This document shows positions 1 to 11,606 of a DNA stretch of 64,000 bases, piece after piece. Origin of the DNA: Desarmillaria ectypa (Eukaryota; Basidiomycota; Agaricomycetes; Agaricales; Physalacriaceae); contig JAUDYN010000007.1 of assembly GCA_030407005.1 (NCBI GenBank), positions 2,914,001 through 2,978,000 of the forward strand. Direction: 5' to 3'. A program made the translations under genes and the position numbers. Position 1 is the first letter of the stretch; the number at the start of each line of letters is the position of its first letter. The notes beneath the pieces are model-generated. The model was not told the DNA's origin. It was given only the letters and a program-made list of their open reading frames with translations, and ran no database searches.

Positions 1-1049
1 TCATGTAGGCAGGTTACCCACATCATCAGGATCCATTGAATCCACTTCCATTCAAGCCGTTGGTTCATTTCGATCCACCCGGCCATGATGGGTCCCACGC
101 CCGTGCCGCCAATAGCGGCTGCAGTGAAGATGGTCATGGGAAGACCTCGGCTGAAAATGAGCGCGCGATCAGAACCAGTACTTACAAAGATAAAGACTAG
201 CGCTTACTCTTCAGGGGCCCAAATGTCCGCAATGGTTCCGCCTACCATAGTGGCCCACGTTGAGCCAAAGCCGCCTTGCAGAAAGCGGGCGATGATCACC
301 GTTTGGATGTTCTTTGCCCTAAAGATGAAGTCAATATATGTGAAGGGCCGAAACACGACGCGCTTACAAGGCTACCATGATGTACATGAGGAAGAAACCC
401 CCTGCGGACACGACATACAAAGGCTGTCGGCCGAATTCTTCGCTGAAAGAGGCGGTAAAGAGGGGAACGATACCGAACCCGAGCGTAAACGTGCTCAATC
501 CGATAGTAGCTTGAAACCGTGTGCAGTTGAGGTCCCTTGTCATAGAGTCAAATCCTAGATTGTATCCAGCTGCTGTGGAAGCTAAGAAATGATTAATCAG
601 AGTTTCGACAGCGAAGAAAACGCTGCACCAGCAAGGAGAGTTGCAAAACTAGACAACACAGTGATCGCCCATTTTCTCTGTCGCGAGAAATTAACGGGAT
701 TTCGAGGATCGCCTATCTCAAATTCGACCTAGCCGTGTCTATAAGCAAAAATTACGCGAGATGAAGGGCGTTGACATACGTATAGTGGCTCGACATAGTT
801 AGGTTTCTTCTCCACATCACGGTCAGATGAGGTACGGCCCTGTCTTGGATGTACCAGCTGACTAAACTGGCGTGATAGAGGAGCGTCAAGGTCATCCGAG
901 GCGGGTAATATGGTCGTCGATAAGCTGAGCCGGGGGTCAAGACTGGTCTCGTCGACATCCTTGAGCGATTTGACGGCGAGTCCCTCAGGGTGCTCTGGAT
1001 CATTAGTAGGACCGCCGCCTTGAGAAGATTCTCCACTGCAGGAGTGCAT
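1..1049 (-). CDS. MFS transporter, DHA1 drug/polyamine-type, 5' part only
   Basis: This is a proton-coupled multidrug or polyamine exporter of the plasma membrane, cut by the window start so only the N-terminal part is present. The ATG at 1049-1047 opens a hydrophilic head. The first intron is 779-729 and joins EPLYVEF to EIGDPRNPVNFS, the conserved stretch before TM1 in the DHA1 group. Later exons encode GFGIVPLFTASFSEEFGRQP, VIIARFLQGGFGSTWATMVG and, across a further intron, IWAPEDRGLPMTIFTAAAIG, then GVGPIMAGWIEMN. These match loop 2-3 and TM4-5 of FLR1/TPO-like carriers. Family membership is clear but the substrate cannot be told. The exon joint near 590 is not certain. Confidence 0.85.
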
Positions 1050-2413
1050 CGTCGAATGAAAGAGGTACTGCACTAAGGTGGAAGTGAAGCCTTGACATTT
1101 GACAGCAGGGTTTTAAAGCTCTGACCCGGAGTCCCATCTTTCTTGACTCACCTTCCCCCTCCAAACGTATGGAACGTTCTATTTTGAGAATTTGTGGGCG
1201 AAAGTTGAAGCATACTCCAGGGTTCGGATATGGTTCGGATCTCGGAATTTCGGAATTTCGAGTGATGACCGTAGATATCGGCCCGGACCACAAGGCAGAA
1301 AATGTGTACCAAAGATATGAAAGACTACGAAGGACGATTCATCTCTTGTCGACGAGAGGTCGATGGTTGATGAATAAACCGTATAGAGTTCGAAGCCCAA
1401 CACTCCTGTCATGCCTGAGTTTCCGCACGATGGAAATGCATAGTGGCACTGAAAAAATTTCCTTGTACAGTTTCCGTCCGGTCAGAAACTGAATTTTCCT
1501 CGCCAAAATCTGATTTCCAACAGAAGGAAACGTGTCTAAAGAATCGTTTTCAGCTCCGGGAACCATTTCCGTTAAATTTCCTTTGGGCTGACATTATTAG
1601 AGGTCAAGAGTGCAAGGTACTATTGAATACTTGACTCGGAAACAACAGGGAAAACAAAATACTCATGGTAAACAGCAAGGAAGCAGATCTTCGCACCCTG
1701 TTATGGAATCGAAGATTCACTGGTGCAGTAAAACCTTTGAGGGTAAAAAAAATGTATCAGATTCAGCGTCGTGGTCCTGGCGCTCAGGGCCAACGATGAC
1801 TTGATTCCACAACGTCGCAGAAAATTAAATTCGGTGAGAACCGGCGACTTTCGTTAGCCTTGAATAATTTGATTCCTTCATGATAGTTTGTCAGCCATGG
1901 TCTGAAGATACAGTAATAGAACCGGCTTTGTAAGTAGCTGCCAGCAATAGCCTCGGGTGCTGCCGGCCCTAATGGTAAGAAACAAGAGTGGAGTTTGGCT
2001 TTGTTGACCTCAGTGTCTCCTTTTCGACGACGCGGAAACCCGATGTCGAGCTTGGAATTAAGTGCTCAAAATTTGGCCTGCAGAGGATTTGGTATATGGA
2101 GAAATAGCACACTTCATTTGGATAATTTCGACAGACATCGATTAGATGCTGCCGTACGGATTGCTGAAGACTTGGGACCATTTCTACGGCTACTGCGCAC
2201 TGCTTTGTGGTAGTACTTGTATTGCGTCGTATCGCAACATAGTATGGTGTTCTATGAAGTCGCGAAAATCGAAATTCTCACTCTTTTCTATAAATACATG
2301 TCGCATATGGAGCTCCCTCGCAACGACGCCAATCGAGCCGCTCCATATTCACCCCTGTCGCCAACGATGATGACGACGACCAGCGGACCACTCCTTTCTT
2401 CATTCTCACCACG
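1050..2413. other. intergenic region, no gene recognised
   Basis: Short open frames here show no recognisable family and no coherent intron structure. A TATA-like stretch (ctataaata) lies near 2288, about 120 bp before the start of the downstream channel gene, and both flanking genes would be transcribed outward from this interval. Confidence 0.5.
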
Positions 2414-4819
2414 ATGGGCGTCGAGGACGATACTTTAAAGATGTCCAAGCAGCACGACTTTGCCCCCCATCCTGTTTACCCTCTGCCGCACGCGGACGAC
2501 ATTAACCGCAATGAAATTGCAAACGATTCTGACGCCGCTAGTGATACCACTGCCACCAATACATCTGATGAGTTTGACTGGGACGAAAACGAGGAAGCTG
2601 TCGAAAAAAACCAGACTGAGGTTCGCGCTAGGAGGGGGAGGGCGATATACGTCGCTTTCATGAAGCTTTCCAGGCCTATTCGGGCCCTGTTAATTGGTGT
2701 GCTGGGTGCTGGAATATTAATCACTCCCCTGTTGGTGGTGCACTTCCGGTTTAGAAGCAGTCCTGCAAGGATTCACGTCCACGTCTGGTCCCTGTGGTTG
2801 ACCATCATCTGGGCGGCTGGATGTGCTACATATCTGGTCGTCGATTTACTCCCCCGACTAATAATTGCCCTTGTCGTCATGTTTGGAGGCAAGGTGGAGC
2901 GCCTCCAAATTCAAGTTGAGGTACGGACGCGCAAACCAGTTCTTTTCTCGTTCTGACCCTGCATTAGTTAGCTGTTGCCGTCTCGGGCTGGCTCAAACTG
3001 GCGCTAGACATATCCTGGGCGTGGATCAGTTTATCAGTCATTCGTAGGATCTATCACCCTCCTGGTTCTTATTGGACTATTGTCAACCGCATCATATCTG
3101 CATTATTCGGTGCAGGGATCATCTTCCTCGTCGAGAAACTCGCGCTCCATTTCGTCGCCATCAACTTCCATCAGAAGGCCCTTGCCGACAGGCTAACCGA
3201 GAATCAGCTTGCTTTGCGAGCTCTTGATAGACTGTCTAATTCTCAGCCCTGGGCATGGAACAAGAAGGGTCCCAACGTCAGAAAAGGACACAAGAGTCCT
3301 GCGAGCTCTGTTGATCTCAACACTTTGGCACAGGAGTCAGAGAAGACTCGGCCAAAGAATTTCAAAGGCCGCAACAGAAGGAGAAAAAACAAGGCCATGG
3401 CAAGCGTCATTGTGGATCAAGTCAGTGGAGTCATCGGACAGGTGGCGTTGAAGGATTCCAAGTTCAATCGGGCAGGTGAACTTGGGAACTTGCATTCTGC
3501 GCGTAAATTAGCCAAGAAGCTTTTCAGCGCTCTCAGCGACTCCTACCCTCCGAGGCAGCACCTCATTGTGGACGGTAAGCTCTCTGTCATGTATGCAGCA
3601 AGCTGACTGAACATGCCCTACAGATTTCTTCCCGTATTTCCATTCCACCTTGGAAGCTCAACAAGCTTTCGATATCTTTGACAAAGATGGGAATGGCGAT
3701 ATAAGCAAGAAGGAAATGCGAGAAGCTGTTCAACGAATCTACAAGGAGAGGAAGGCATTGGTAGCGAGTTTGAAGGTACAACCTTCCCTGCTCACTGCAT
3801 CTCCTGCTCATTCCAATATGAAGGATGCCGGATCTGCCGTGTCCAAACTCGATGCTGTGTTTCTTGCTGTCGCACTCGTCTGCATCATCTTTATCTGCCT
3901 ACTTATATTCAACAAAAGCGATACTCTATCATCGCTTGTGCCCCTGGGAACAATCATTTTGGGCTTTTCGTTCGTTTTCGGCAATTCTGCCTCGACCCTG
4001 TTCGAATCGGTGCGAGACTTGTGGTTGTCTGCTGCACATTTTCACTCATGTGATACTATATTTAGCTCATTTTCATTTTTGCTACGCATGTATTCGACGT
4101 CGGCGACCTCGTTCTCATAGACGAACAGGTAATGCAACATTAGCCCCCTATGTAGCGTCATGGACTGAAATTGTTCGTAGCCTCTCTTCGTACGTGAATT
4201 TGGCCTCTTTTCCACCACGTTCCGCCGTGTAGATGGCCAGGAAATCGTCGCACCCAATAAACTCCTGGCGAGCTCAAAATTGGTGCACAATCTGAGGCGT
4301 AGCAATTCCATGTGCGCTCCACCTGCTCCTTATCTGCCTGTTATTGTTGATCAAGTATTTCCAGGTGGGAAACGACGACCTTGATAGTCTCATACAACAC
4401 GCCTTTAGAGACTATCGAAGCACTCAGAGCGAAACTCAAAGCCTACGTCAATACCAACTCCCGCGACTGGTCTGGGTTTGACCTCAACATCGACAAGATG
4501 GTGAATCAGAACGCGATCCACCTCATCGTGGCTATGGAGCGTACGTGTATCTGTCTCTTTGGACCCATCAAGCTTGTTCTGAGTTCTCTTTCCGCTAGAT
4601 CGACCGAATTGGCAGGACTGGGGAGGGAGATGGGCTAGGCGGACAGCATTTATGAGGAACCTGAAGACAATTTTGGAGGAGCTGGATGTGGGGTACACAA
4701 TGCCTTTGCAGCCGGTGTTGTTGCCCAATGGTCCGGTCCCGGGGGGTGTGACCAGGAGTCCTCCGTTAGGTTTCAGTTTGGCGGGGGCTGCGAATGCGAG
4801 GATATCAACTCCTGGCTGA
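2414..4819 (+). CDS. MscS-family mechanosensitive ion channel with EF-hand (Msy1/Msy2 type)
   Basis: A stretch-gated channel of internal membranes (ER in fission yeast Msy1/Msy2) that releases calcium on hypo-osmotic shock. I read eight exons, about 680 residues. The acidic N-terminus is followed by several membrane helices, for example IRALLIGVLGAGILITPLL. An EF-hand loop, DKDGNGDISKKE near 3680-3717, follows a 49-nt intron at about 3575-3623. Next come two more helices and the MscS pore/beta-domain signature: FGNSASTLFES, then after an intron FATHVFDVGDLVLIDEQ, PLFVREFGLFSTTFRRVDGQ and SSKLVHNLRRSNSM. The final exon begins HRPNWQDWGGRWARRTAFM and ends at TGA 4817-4819. Introns include about 2921-2966, 3776-3822, 4128-4181 and 4542-4600. 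All joins keep frame, so the gene looks intact. Confidence 0.93.
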
Positions 4820-5235
4820 GTTTGATGGTGTAGACGGATCTATTGATATATCTCTTTTGGACATCTATTGGACGCTTTTTACAGAGAGGAAACTATTAAC
4901 AATCCAAAAGAAAAGCTATCGGGGAATAGGGGTTTTCTTCACCGTAGTGGACCAGTATTGCGGTCGCATTTATGAGGTACATTCTCAGTATAAACGGGGC
5001 CCTTTTTGTGGGCAAAAGTTCGGTGCCATTGGCTCATTGACATACTCAGAAGAGCTTCCTTGAGCGGGCTGCTAGGCCGGAAAGTGGCATAGTTTTTCCA
5101 TTCATTCATAGATACAGGGTATATCACCTACATAAATCCGATGTTCATCTCTATCCATCCCTAAACGTCTCATCATCGTAAATTCGTTCCCAATCGTTGT
5201 TCATGTCTTCGTGTTCTCAAATTCCAAAAATCGTA

Positions 5236-7425
5236 TCAATAGGTTTGCATTGCCGAGCGTGACTGGGTACGACCGTTAGATAGTTCATCGCAGGAAATGA
5301 ACGTAGACGTACATAGGCGATAAAACTCGTCCTTGTTCAGGTCCGGTAATCGTTGATCAGTTGAACCCAGGGTAATACCGAAGCGCTGGTGAATATTTGT
5401 TAAAATGATACCGGTTGACTCGCACTCATAGCGCACCTTGGGGTGTATAGTATGCGCTTCACGGCATCGTAGCCCCAACGTAGCAGTTGTGTCGTCCATG
5501 TCATGCTCCTGCAGATACCGCCAGAACGCGGGCTCGTGATCATAGAACGCATCTACAGATTCAATCATGTGCAGCAACAATGGTGATCTCAAACCCTGGT
5601 TGAACAAACTATTCGGTTGGGGCTATCAAAAAAGAATGAGCGGGTCTTTGGGTAAAATAGCGGATCGATAGTACTAACCAGACCGGGAATGTTACAATAC
5701 TTCTTCATTAGCCATTCGACTGTACGCGGATGAGCCTGCGCCGAACCATCTCGGCGACCTGCATGCCACGTTTTCGAGTGGATAAGAATAGCAGAACATT
5801 CATTCTGCCTGTTCAACAAAGGACTCCAGTCATTCAAGCATGCTCTGATACCTACAGAGTCCATCGTACTCGAGGCATCCACCCGGTCAAAGCAAGGACC
5901 CTCAAACGCCGGTACAACTCCGGCGAATAAACCCTTCGATAGGATCTTGGAATCAAACTGTGTGAGGTGGAGGTGGATATTGAAATCCTTCATCCTTCTT
6001 GCGAATTCGCGGAGTTGGTCTTTGACGTGGAAGAACAGACAACCGAAGATGTCAGCAAACTCCACACCATGCTTTTCGCCAGACAGCTGGACGGCAGACA
6101 TGTCCCAGCCACATAGAGGGTTCGCGGTTCCTGATGACAGCCAATCTCCATTCACTGAGAACAACAATCTGGAAGAAGATCAGTTTTTAGACTGATGGAC
6201 AGGGAACTCTTAACGAACCTATTCGGATGCATGAATGTATTCGTGTTCAAAGAAAAAGGCGCTAGAACGCCGGTTTCTCGAAAACGTTTCATAGCAAGTC
6301 GGTGTCCAGGAGTAAGTTTTGATAGCAACCGATCATAGTCATCTGACTTGGAGGCCTCGGCAAACGCTCTGCGCATGGATTTTAATGCCACTGAAAGGTC
6401 GTAAGAAGACCTGAACATCTCCACAGGATGCTTGATGCCCGCAGACGTCTGTAACGAGTAAATCTTCCCTGAGCCTCTAGTAGAGAGGACGACGCGGTAA
6501 GATATCTCCCCGTCAGAGTTGGAGCCATAGACGTAGTCGATGCAACGTTGCACAAAGGAGGCGCCAGCGGCAGGAAGTGCTGCGGAGTACATGAGATGCG
6601 TGGCGAGCTCAGCTGCTTCGTCCATGGACGGGCCAGAGCCAAGAAGTGAGAACAGGATGATGATGTTTCTGTTCACCACGATGGGATCGACATCGTTGAG
6701 CAAGATGTCGCACTTTCCCTGGTAATGCTTGGGGAGACCATTGACTGTCTCGACAAGATTACGAATGTCTCCAGAGGCTAATGTACTTATCAGCGCAATG
6801 TACGCTAGGATAAAGTGGACATACCAGCAAAACATAATTTGAAGTTTTGAGATAACGCCTGGTCATCCTCATTGAAGTCTAATCGCAAGATGTCGATGGC
6901 GGGGACATCTCCCCAAAGGTGCTGGGTAGATACGTCTCTAGACCGAAACCTAGGCTTCCTCTTTTCCAATATCCAAGCTGGTTGCCAATCACGCTTGAGA
7001 TACAAGTGGTTGCAGGTTGTACGGTGGCGAGGCCAATGCTGTTTTTCACATCTCTCGGAGCAATACTGATCGAAAGGTCAGCCGAGTCAGAAGCTTAGGG
7101 TTGAGTTACCGACTTTGACGAGAAAACACTGTGAAATCAGGTCGGCTATTGTTTGAATTGATGAGATTGGGACACGTACTCCAGCACAAGACAGCAACCC
7201 TGGCTCCATGCAGCCCTTATACCCGTGCATCCAGCCACTCTGATTCGCGCACATCACTCCCGATAACGTCCCCCCATTGGGATCTGAGCCCATCCCAAAG
7301 GACATGAGGCTCTCCAACGACAGCAGTCTCGAGCGACGAGGGAAAACGCCTAACTCCAAGTCGGACGTGGGCGACTCGGGCTCGGGTCGTTGGAGGCGGA
7401 TAAGCATCGACTTTGCTCTGTGCAT
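5236..7425 (-). CDS. MYND zinc-finger protein with DUF4470 domain
   Basis: A fungal protein of unknown role; the MYND finger suggests protein-protein binding. ATG at 7425. The first exon ends with a CMEPGLLSC half-finger. After an intron the second exon gives YCSERCEKQHWPRHRTTC, completing a MYND-type zinc finger. DUF4470 follows: LWGDVPAIDILRLDFNEDD, then across an intron (phase 1 at about 6833) CFAASGDIRNLVETVNGLP and ILLNDVDPIVVNRNIIILF, the family hallmark. The rest holds the usual long C-terminal region, including LLFSVNGDWLSSGTANPLCG and WHAGRRDGSAQAHPRTVEWL. Introns near 6220-6170 and 5655-5610 keep frame. Stop at 5238-5236. DUF4470 proteins are expanded in Agaricomycetes. No enzyme activity can be claimed. 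Confidence 0.85.
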
Positions 7426-8765
7426 GTCCAAGAGTAATGGTTAGTGCTTAGTAAGGTGGGAGATGCATCGATAATGTATTGCCTGCGTATAGGACGACGC
7501 CGCAAATGAACTAATGGAACATCCGCGGGGAACGTGTCGAAAGGCGGCATTCTTCGAGAACACGCAGCGCCGGTCTTCTTCGATGGTTACGTCCACATTG
7601 TGTCAAAAAAGCTACGGAAGGTCGCACGTAGTCGGTGTTAGCTGCGCGACGTCGGAGGTTAGGTGCAAGGTGGGTCCAGATATAAATGGCTTCACCGCTC
7701 GGTCCGGCTACTCCGGTATAGCAAACCCAAACTGTCATCTTCTCCGGTTCCGAGTTGTCTGTTAGCCTCTGTAATTATAAAGGCAGGACAGCGCATCGAA
7801 AGCTTCTCTTTAATATTAATGATAACCGAGGTTATTCATCAATTTATCTTGACTTAGGTCGGCGACTTGTTCTTCAAACCGTCTTGCTCAACCTCTATCA
7901 ATGTCCTTAATAAGGACGTAACGGCGCGATTGAAGTCCAAGTATACCATTAACGTCATCGCCCGGAGATCAGGACTTTCAATGAGCGATGCCAGATTAAA
8001 TAGAACATGATTCGCCCTACATGTTGGCGGTGGTAATGGATGCTGCACCATACTTGCGTATTGAATGTTCCTATTGTTACTGTGCAAATTAATGGAAGCT
8101 TTCGATAATAGGCGATCCCACGGTAAACACCAGTCGCATCTATTTGATTCATTCCATAGAAAAGTCTATGAAAGGTAAAAGGTAGCCAAAAGCTGATAAT
8201 TTGCCAGAAAGGTGTTCAACGGCGCTCCATCTCGGTAATTAAAAGTCCTATGGTTACACTTGGAGAACTTTATGGTTCCGGTTGGCGCGCGTCTGTTTTA
8301 TAGAGTACATAGATCACGTTGCTGTATGCGCTTGGTGCCCATTATTGTGGTGCAGTGATTATGTACATGTCTCTGACTCGGAGTCTCGGACAGCATAAAA
8401 TTATAATAGGATAGCCTTCCGGTGAGATTGTTCTCAGGCTGTCAATTCTTCCGTGATGCGTTTTCTGAGTGCTGGGCAGTAGAGTCCTGGCGACATCAAT
8501 CATATTTGGCGGATCGACTGAGTTTCTGATAGCTGGTCATCGGAAACAAAATTAAATACAAAGTCATCAACTAGACAAGAAAGCACTTGAATGCTTCACA
8601 ATGGTCAAGGGCACCGAAGAAGTCAGCAATTCCTTGGAAAGGCTAGGGCTGATCATAGTAGATTATCAATCAAAGAGACAACAACTTCCGTGGACGCGAG
8701 CATGGCTCCGGGTCGGGTTCATCTACTGTGCCTCCTCAGTATCTGTAGAGAATGATCTTTTGGTA
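7426..8765. other. intergenic region, no gene recognised
   Basis: This is divided between the promoter of the DUF4470 gene and the 3' flank of the kinase locus. It contains several short frames on both strands, none with a recognisable domain. Confidence 0.5.
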
Positions 8766-11004
8766 CTACACAGGACCCCACTCTCGAGGCTTCTGTCCTA
8801 ATACACGCACGAAGTTCTCAAAAGTGACGACTCCACCCAATGTTTTGCGGTCAAAGTCATTATTGTCTCCCTCGTCCTCAGCGTCCTCGGCTGTCCTAAA
8901 TCCTTTTTTGAACAGCGCCCTTAACGGCCGAATCCACTGGTCCTTCAAAGGGTCGAAATCAGGCTGGAAATAATCCAAAATCGAATCAGTAACGTCTTTT
9001 GTGAGCCAAAAGTCTCTCTTTTGGTTTCCTGCACGTCCGAATTCACTGGGTAGTTTGGCATCCCAGCATTTCAGTACAGGGTCAAACTCGTGGCAGGTCC
9101 CGTTTTTCAAGTCAAAGTGCACGCTGGCCCAGACGAGAAGATAAACGAACGACTCGAGATCATGACGATAAATGTGAGGTACAGGAGTCCCCACATTCTT
9201 CAAAATGTCCAACGCCATGAAGGGCACAGTGCCAGTACGCTGCTTCATGTTGGACCCAATGATGTCACCTTGTTCATCGACTCTGGAAGCGTTGTCGAAA
9301 TCGCTCAAAAGGCCCACGGCTATGCCTTCATTGTCTCTGTAGAACATAACGTTTTCTTCACTGATATCTCGATGAAGGACTTTCCCTGTCGTGTAGGCGT
9401 GGTAGTGACCTGAGAACCATCAGAAGGTCAATGATTTAGTGAAAGAACCAGTGAGCACATTCAACAATATCAATAAAAGTTTTTTTGAGCTCATCCAAAG
9501 TCTTGAGCTCATGAAGTCCCTGACATCTACGACTGACAGTGACCAGAAGATCGCGATACTCCATCGTCGTTTGGTCGTCGTTACTGTCAACGACGAAATT
9601 GAAGCGAGGAAGATGTAGATCGGTTTCTGAATTGTAGAATCTCTGGAAATGAATCTCTGGAAGATGTTTATTGAGCTCAGGCGCTGTGGTAAAAATTTCA
9701 TCGATCAACTGCGACTCGGTTGCTGGACTGTTACGACTCGGCCACTGATACTTCAGGACCGAAGGAGGCAAGATCTTTTTCGCATCACCGTCAGGGTCAA
9801 CAGGGGCTACGAATGTCCGTCGTCTTCGAAACTCATGCGCAAGAAAGAGAAGGTTCCCGTTAACTGTGAACACCCGCTCCTCGCCTGCTTCATCCTTGAA
9901 GATGAACCGCTTTCCTTTCCAGTTGAGCTCTTCATCGTCCGGAAAGTCGGAGGATTGAGAAAAGGGCTGAACCCGGCACGTTCAGGGGTGCAGATGCACA
10001 TCGCGTAGAGGACCAGAATGAGATTTTCGGTTGGAATTCGATATTAAACGAGACGGCGTGGAAAGCGCCCATGGGATCGTGGTACCACAGAGTGATATCA
10101 GTGTCACGAAGCGCAAGGCTGGTGATGAACATGCGGTAAGTGGCAACAGCACACTCGAGGGCATACGACGCCAGCTGGGTCACCTTGTTCGTGACCTTTG
10201 CCCGCTTTGAAACGCGTTGCTTGGTGGTATCCGCACCTCCGGCTTCATTGACATCCTCTCGTACCCGTTTCTTCGATTTACTAGTAAGCGGAATGGGGAC
10301 AGGTCCGAAGGAGACTACGTCTCGTGAAGATAGCGACGGAGCGATATTCTCGACAGCATGTGGCTGGTGCGACTGTGCACCTGCCTTGTGACGACCAATT
10401 ACTTTGACTGGAACGCGCATTTCACCAAGAACATCGTCTTCTTCTCCCTCCTCGCTATTTATTCGTCCTTTCTTTGACTTTGCCACTTCCATGGGAAATA
10501 CCGTCAGTCCCCAAAGGTTACGAATCCCTTTCATATATGCTAACGCGGAAGAGTATAGAAAAAGAAAATCGGGATTCCTAACGCCTCTTTTCGCCCCGTC
10601 GACGAGCTGGGCATCCCCCTTGCCATGCCAAGGTCTGATCCTGTGGCTGAGTTGGTCCGGCAAGTTTTGCAACTCCGACAGGCGGTCGATGATATCGTCG
10701 CAAATATCCTTGAACAATGGATATAGATCAGGCTCCCGTTTCCTTGGATCGGTAAGAGCAGCGATATATCTATCCATGGCCGACTTTTTGAGCCTCCAGC
10801 GGTCAGCGAGAAGACTTTCTTGATATCCTCTTTGCCCAGTCCCCAGACTAATTGCACCCAGGTTTCGACATCAAGAGCGTCGTCCGTGAAACTGATAGGT
10901 GTTAGAGTAGTCTGCAATTGAGACTGCTGTTCCGGAGCTGAGATTCGGATGCCTAATCGAAGGCGTGCGTTACGGGAGTAGTCATGTCTGTGAAGAGGAA
11001 TCAT
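8766..11004 (-). pseudogene. FunK1 fungal-type protein kinase locus, reading frame interrupted
   Basis: Kinase of the FunK1 family, expanded in mushroom fungi; physiological targets are unknown. The C-terminal lobe is clean: catalytic loop VLHRDISEENVMFYR, the family's DFD in place of DFG (LLSDFDNAS), TGTVPFMALDIL and IYRHDLESFVYLLVW, ending at 8766. A canonical phase-1 intron at about 9464-9422 joins it to the exon ending CQGLHELKTLDELKKTFIDI. The N-terminal half has the usual FTDDALDVETWVQLVWGLGK and nuclear-like KKRVRED stretches. I could not connect frames with normal introns near 10,830 (GKEDIKKVF to RWRLKKSAMDRY), 10,010 (EFQPK to LVLYAMCICTPERAG) and 9,935. Each looks like a one-base loss, so I call it a probable pseudogene. 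Sequence errors, or exons I mis-resolved, are the alternative. An upstream exon before 11004 is possible. Confidence 0.7.
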
Positions 11005-11606
11005 GTAGACACTATAGGATAAGGCAGTTAATAAATTACCTGAGAAATTTGAAGGCGAAGACCAGTCAGAGGAATTGCATGACTGCCAGCACTAGACAGC
11101 ACGTTGTCTGAGAGGCAACTTCGAAAATAGGGAATCCGTGGTGCGGGACTGAGACAGCAGGACAATGGAAGAGTTGTGTGGCCAAAACAAAACAAAAGTA
11201 GCCGCGATTGGCAAGAAAGTGAAGTGAGGGTGGCACTGGCAGTAATATTGACCTAGCGGTTCAAGTTCTTTCGAAGTCGTGTTGAGGTCACATGACCGAT
11301 CTTTTCGGTTTTCCGGCCCGGACATTGCGCAACCATTTTGGGAGTCTTCGTCGGTCGTATTAAATTTAAATTTCTCCCTCTACTTAAGTATGACACTTCT
11401 GGGGACGCCAAAATCTCAGATAACGAAAAGTGGCTCGTTCGGGGATCGGAGTGGTCCAAGGCCAACGAACAATCTGAACTCAAAGTATTCAACTCCGATT
11501 CGTATGGCTACCACGTGGAAGCGCTACGCCGGAACGGGTTGTGGGCGACGATGCCGGTATTCGTGCTGTCTCAATAGCCTCCATCACAACATGTCCTGAT
11601 ACCACG
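11005..11606. other. divergent intergenic region
   Basis: Lies between the kinase locus (-) and the App1-type gene (+). An open stretch around 11338-11577 has no recognised family; it may be 5' untranslated sequence of the App1 gene. No other feature seen. Confidence 0.4.

Noticed and set aside
1003..2181. Several overlapping short frames left of the channel gene
   Set aside because: No domain, no consistent splice pattern and no conserved motif.
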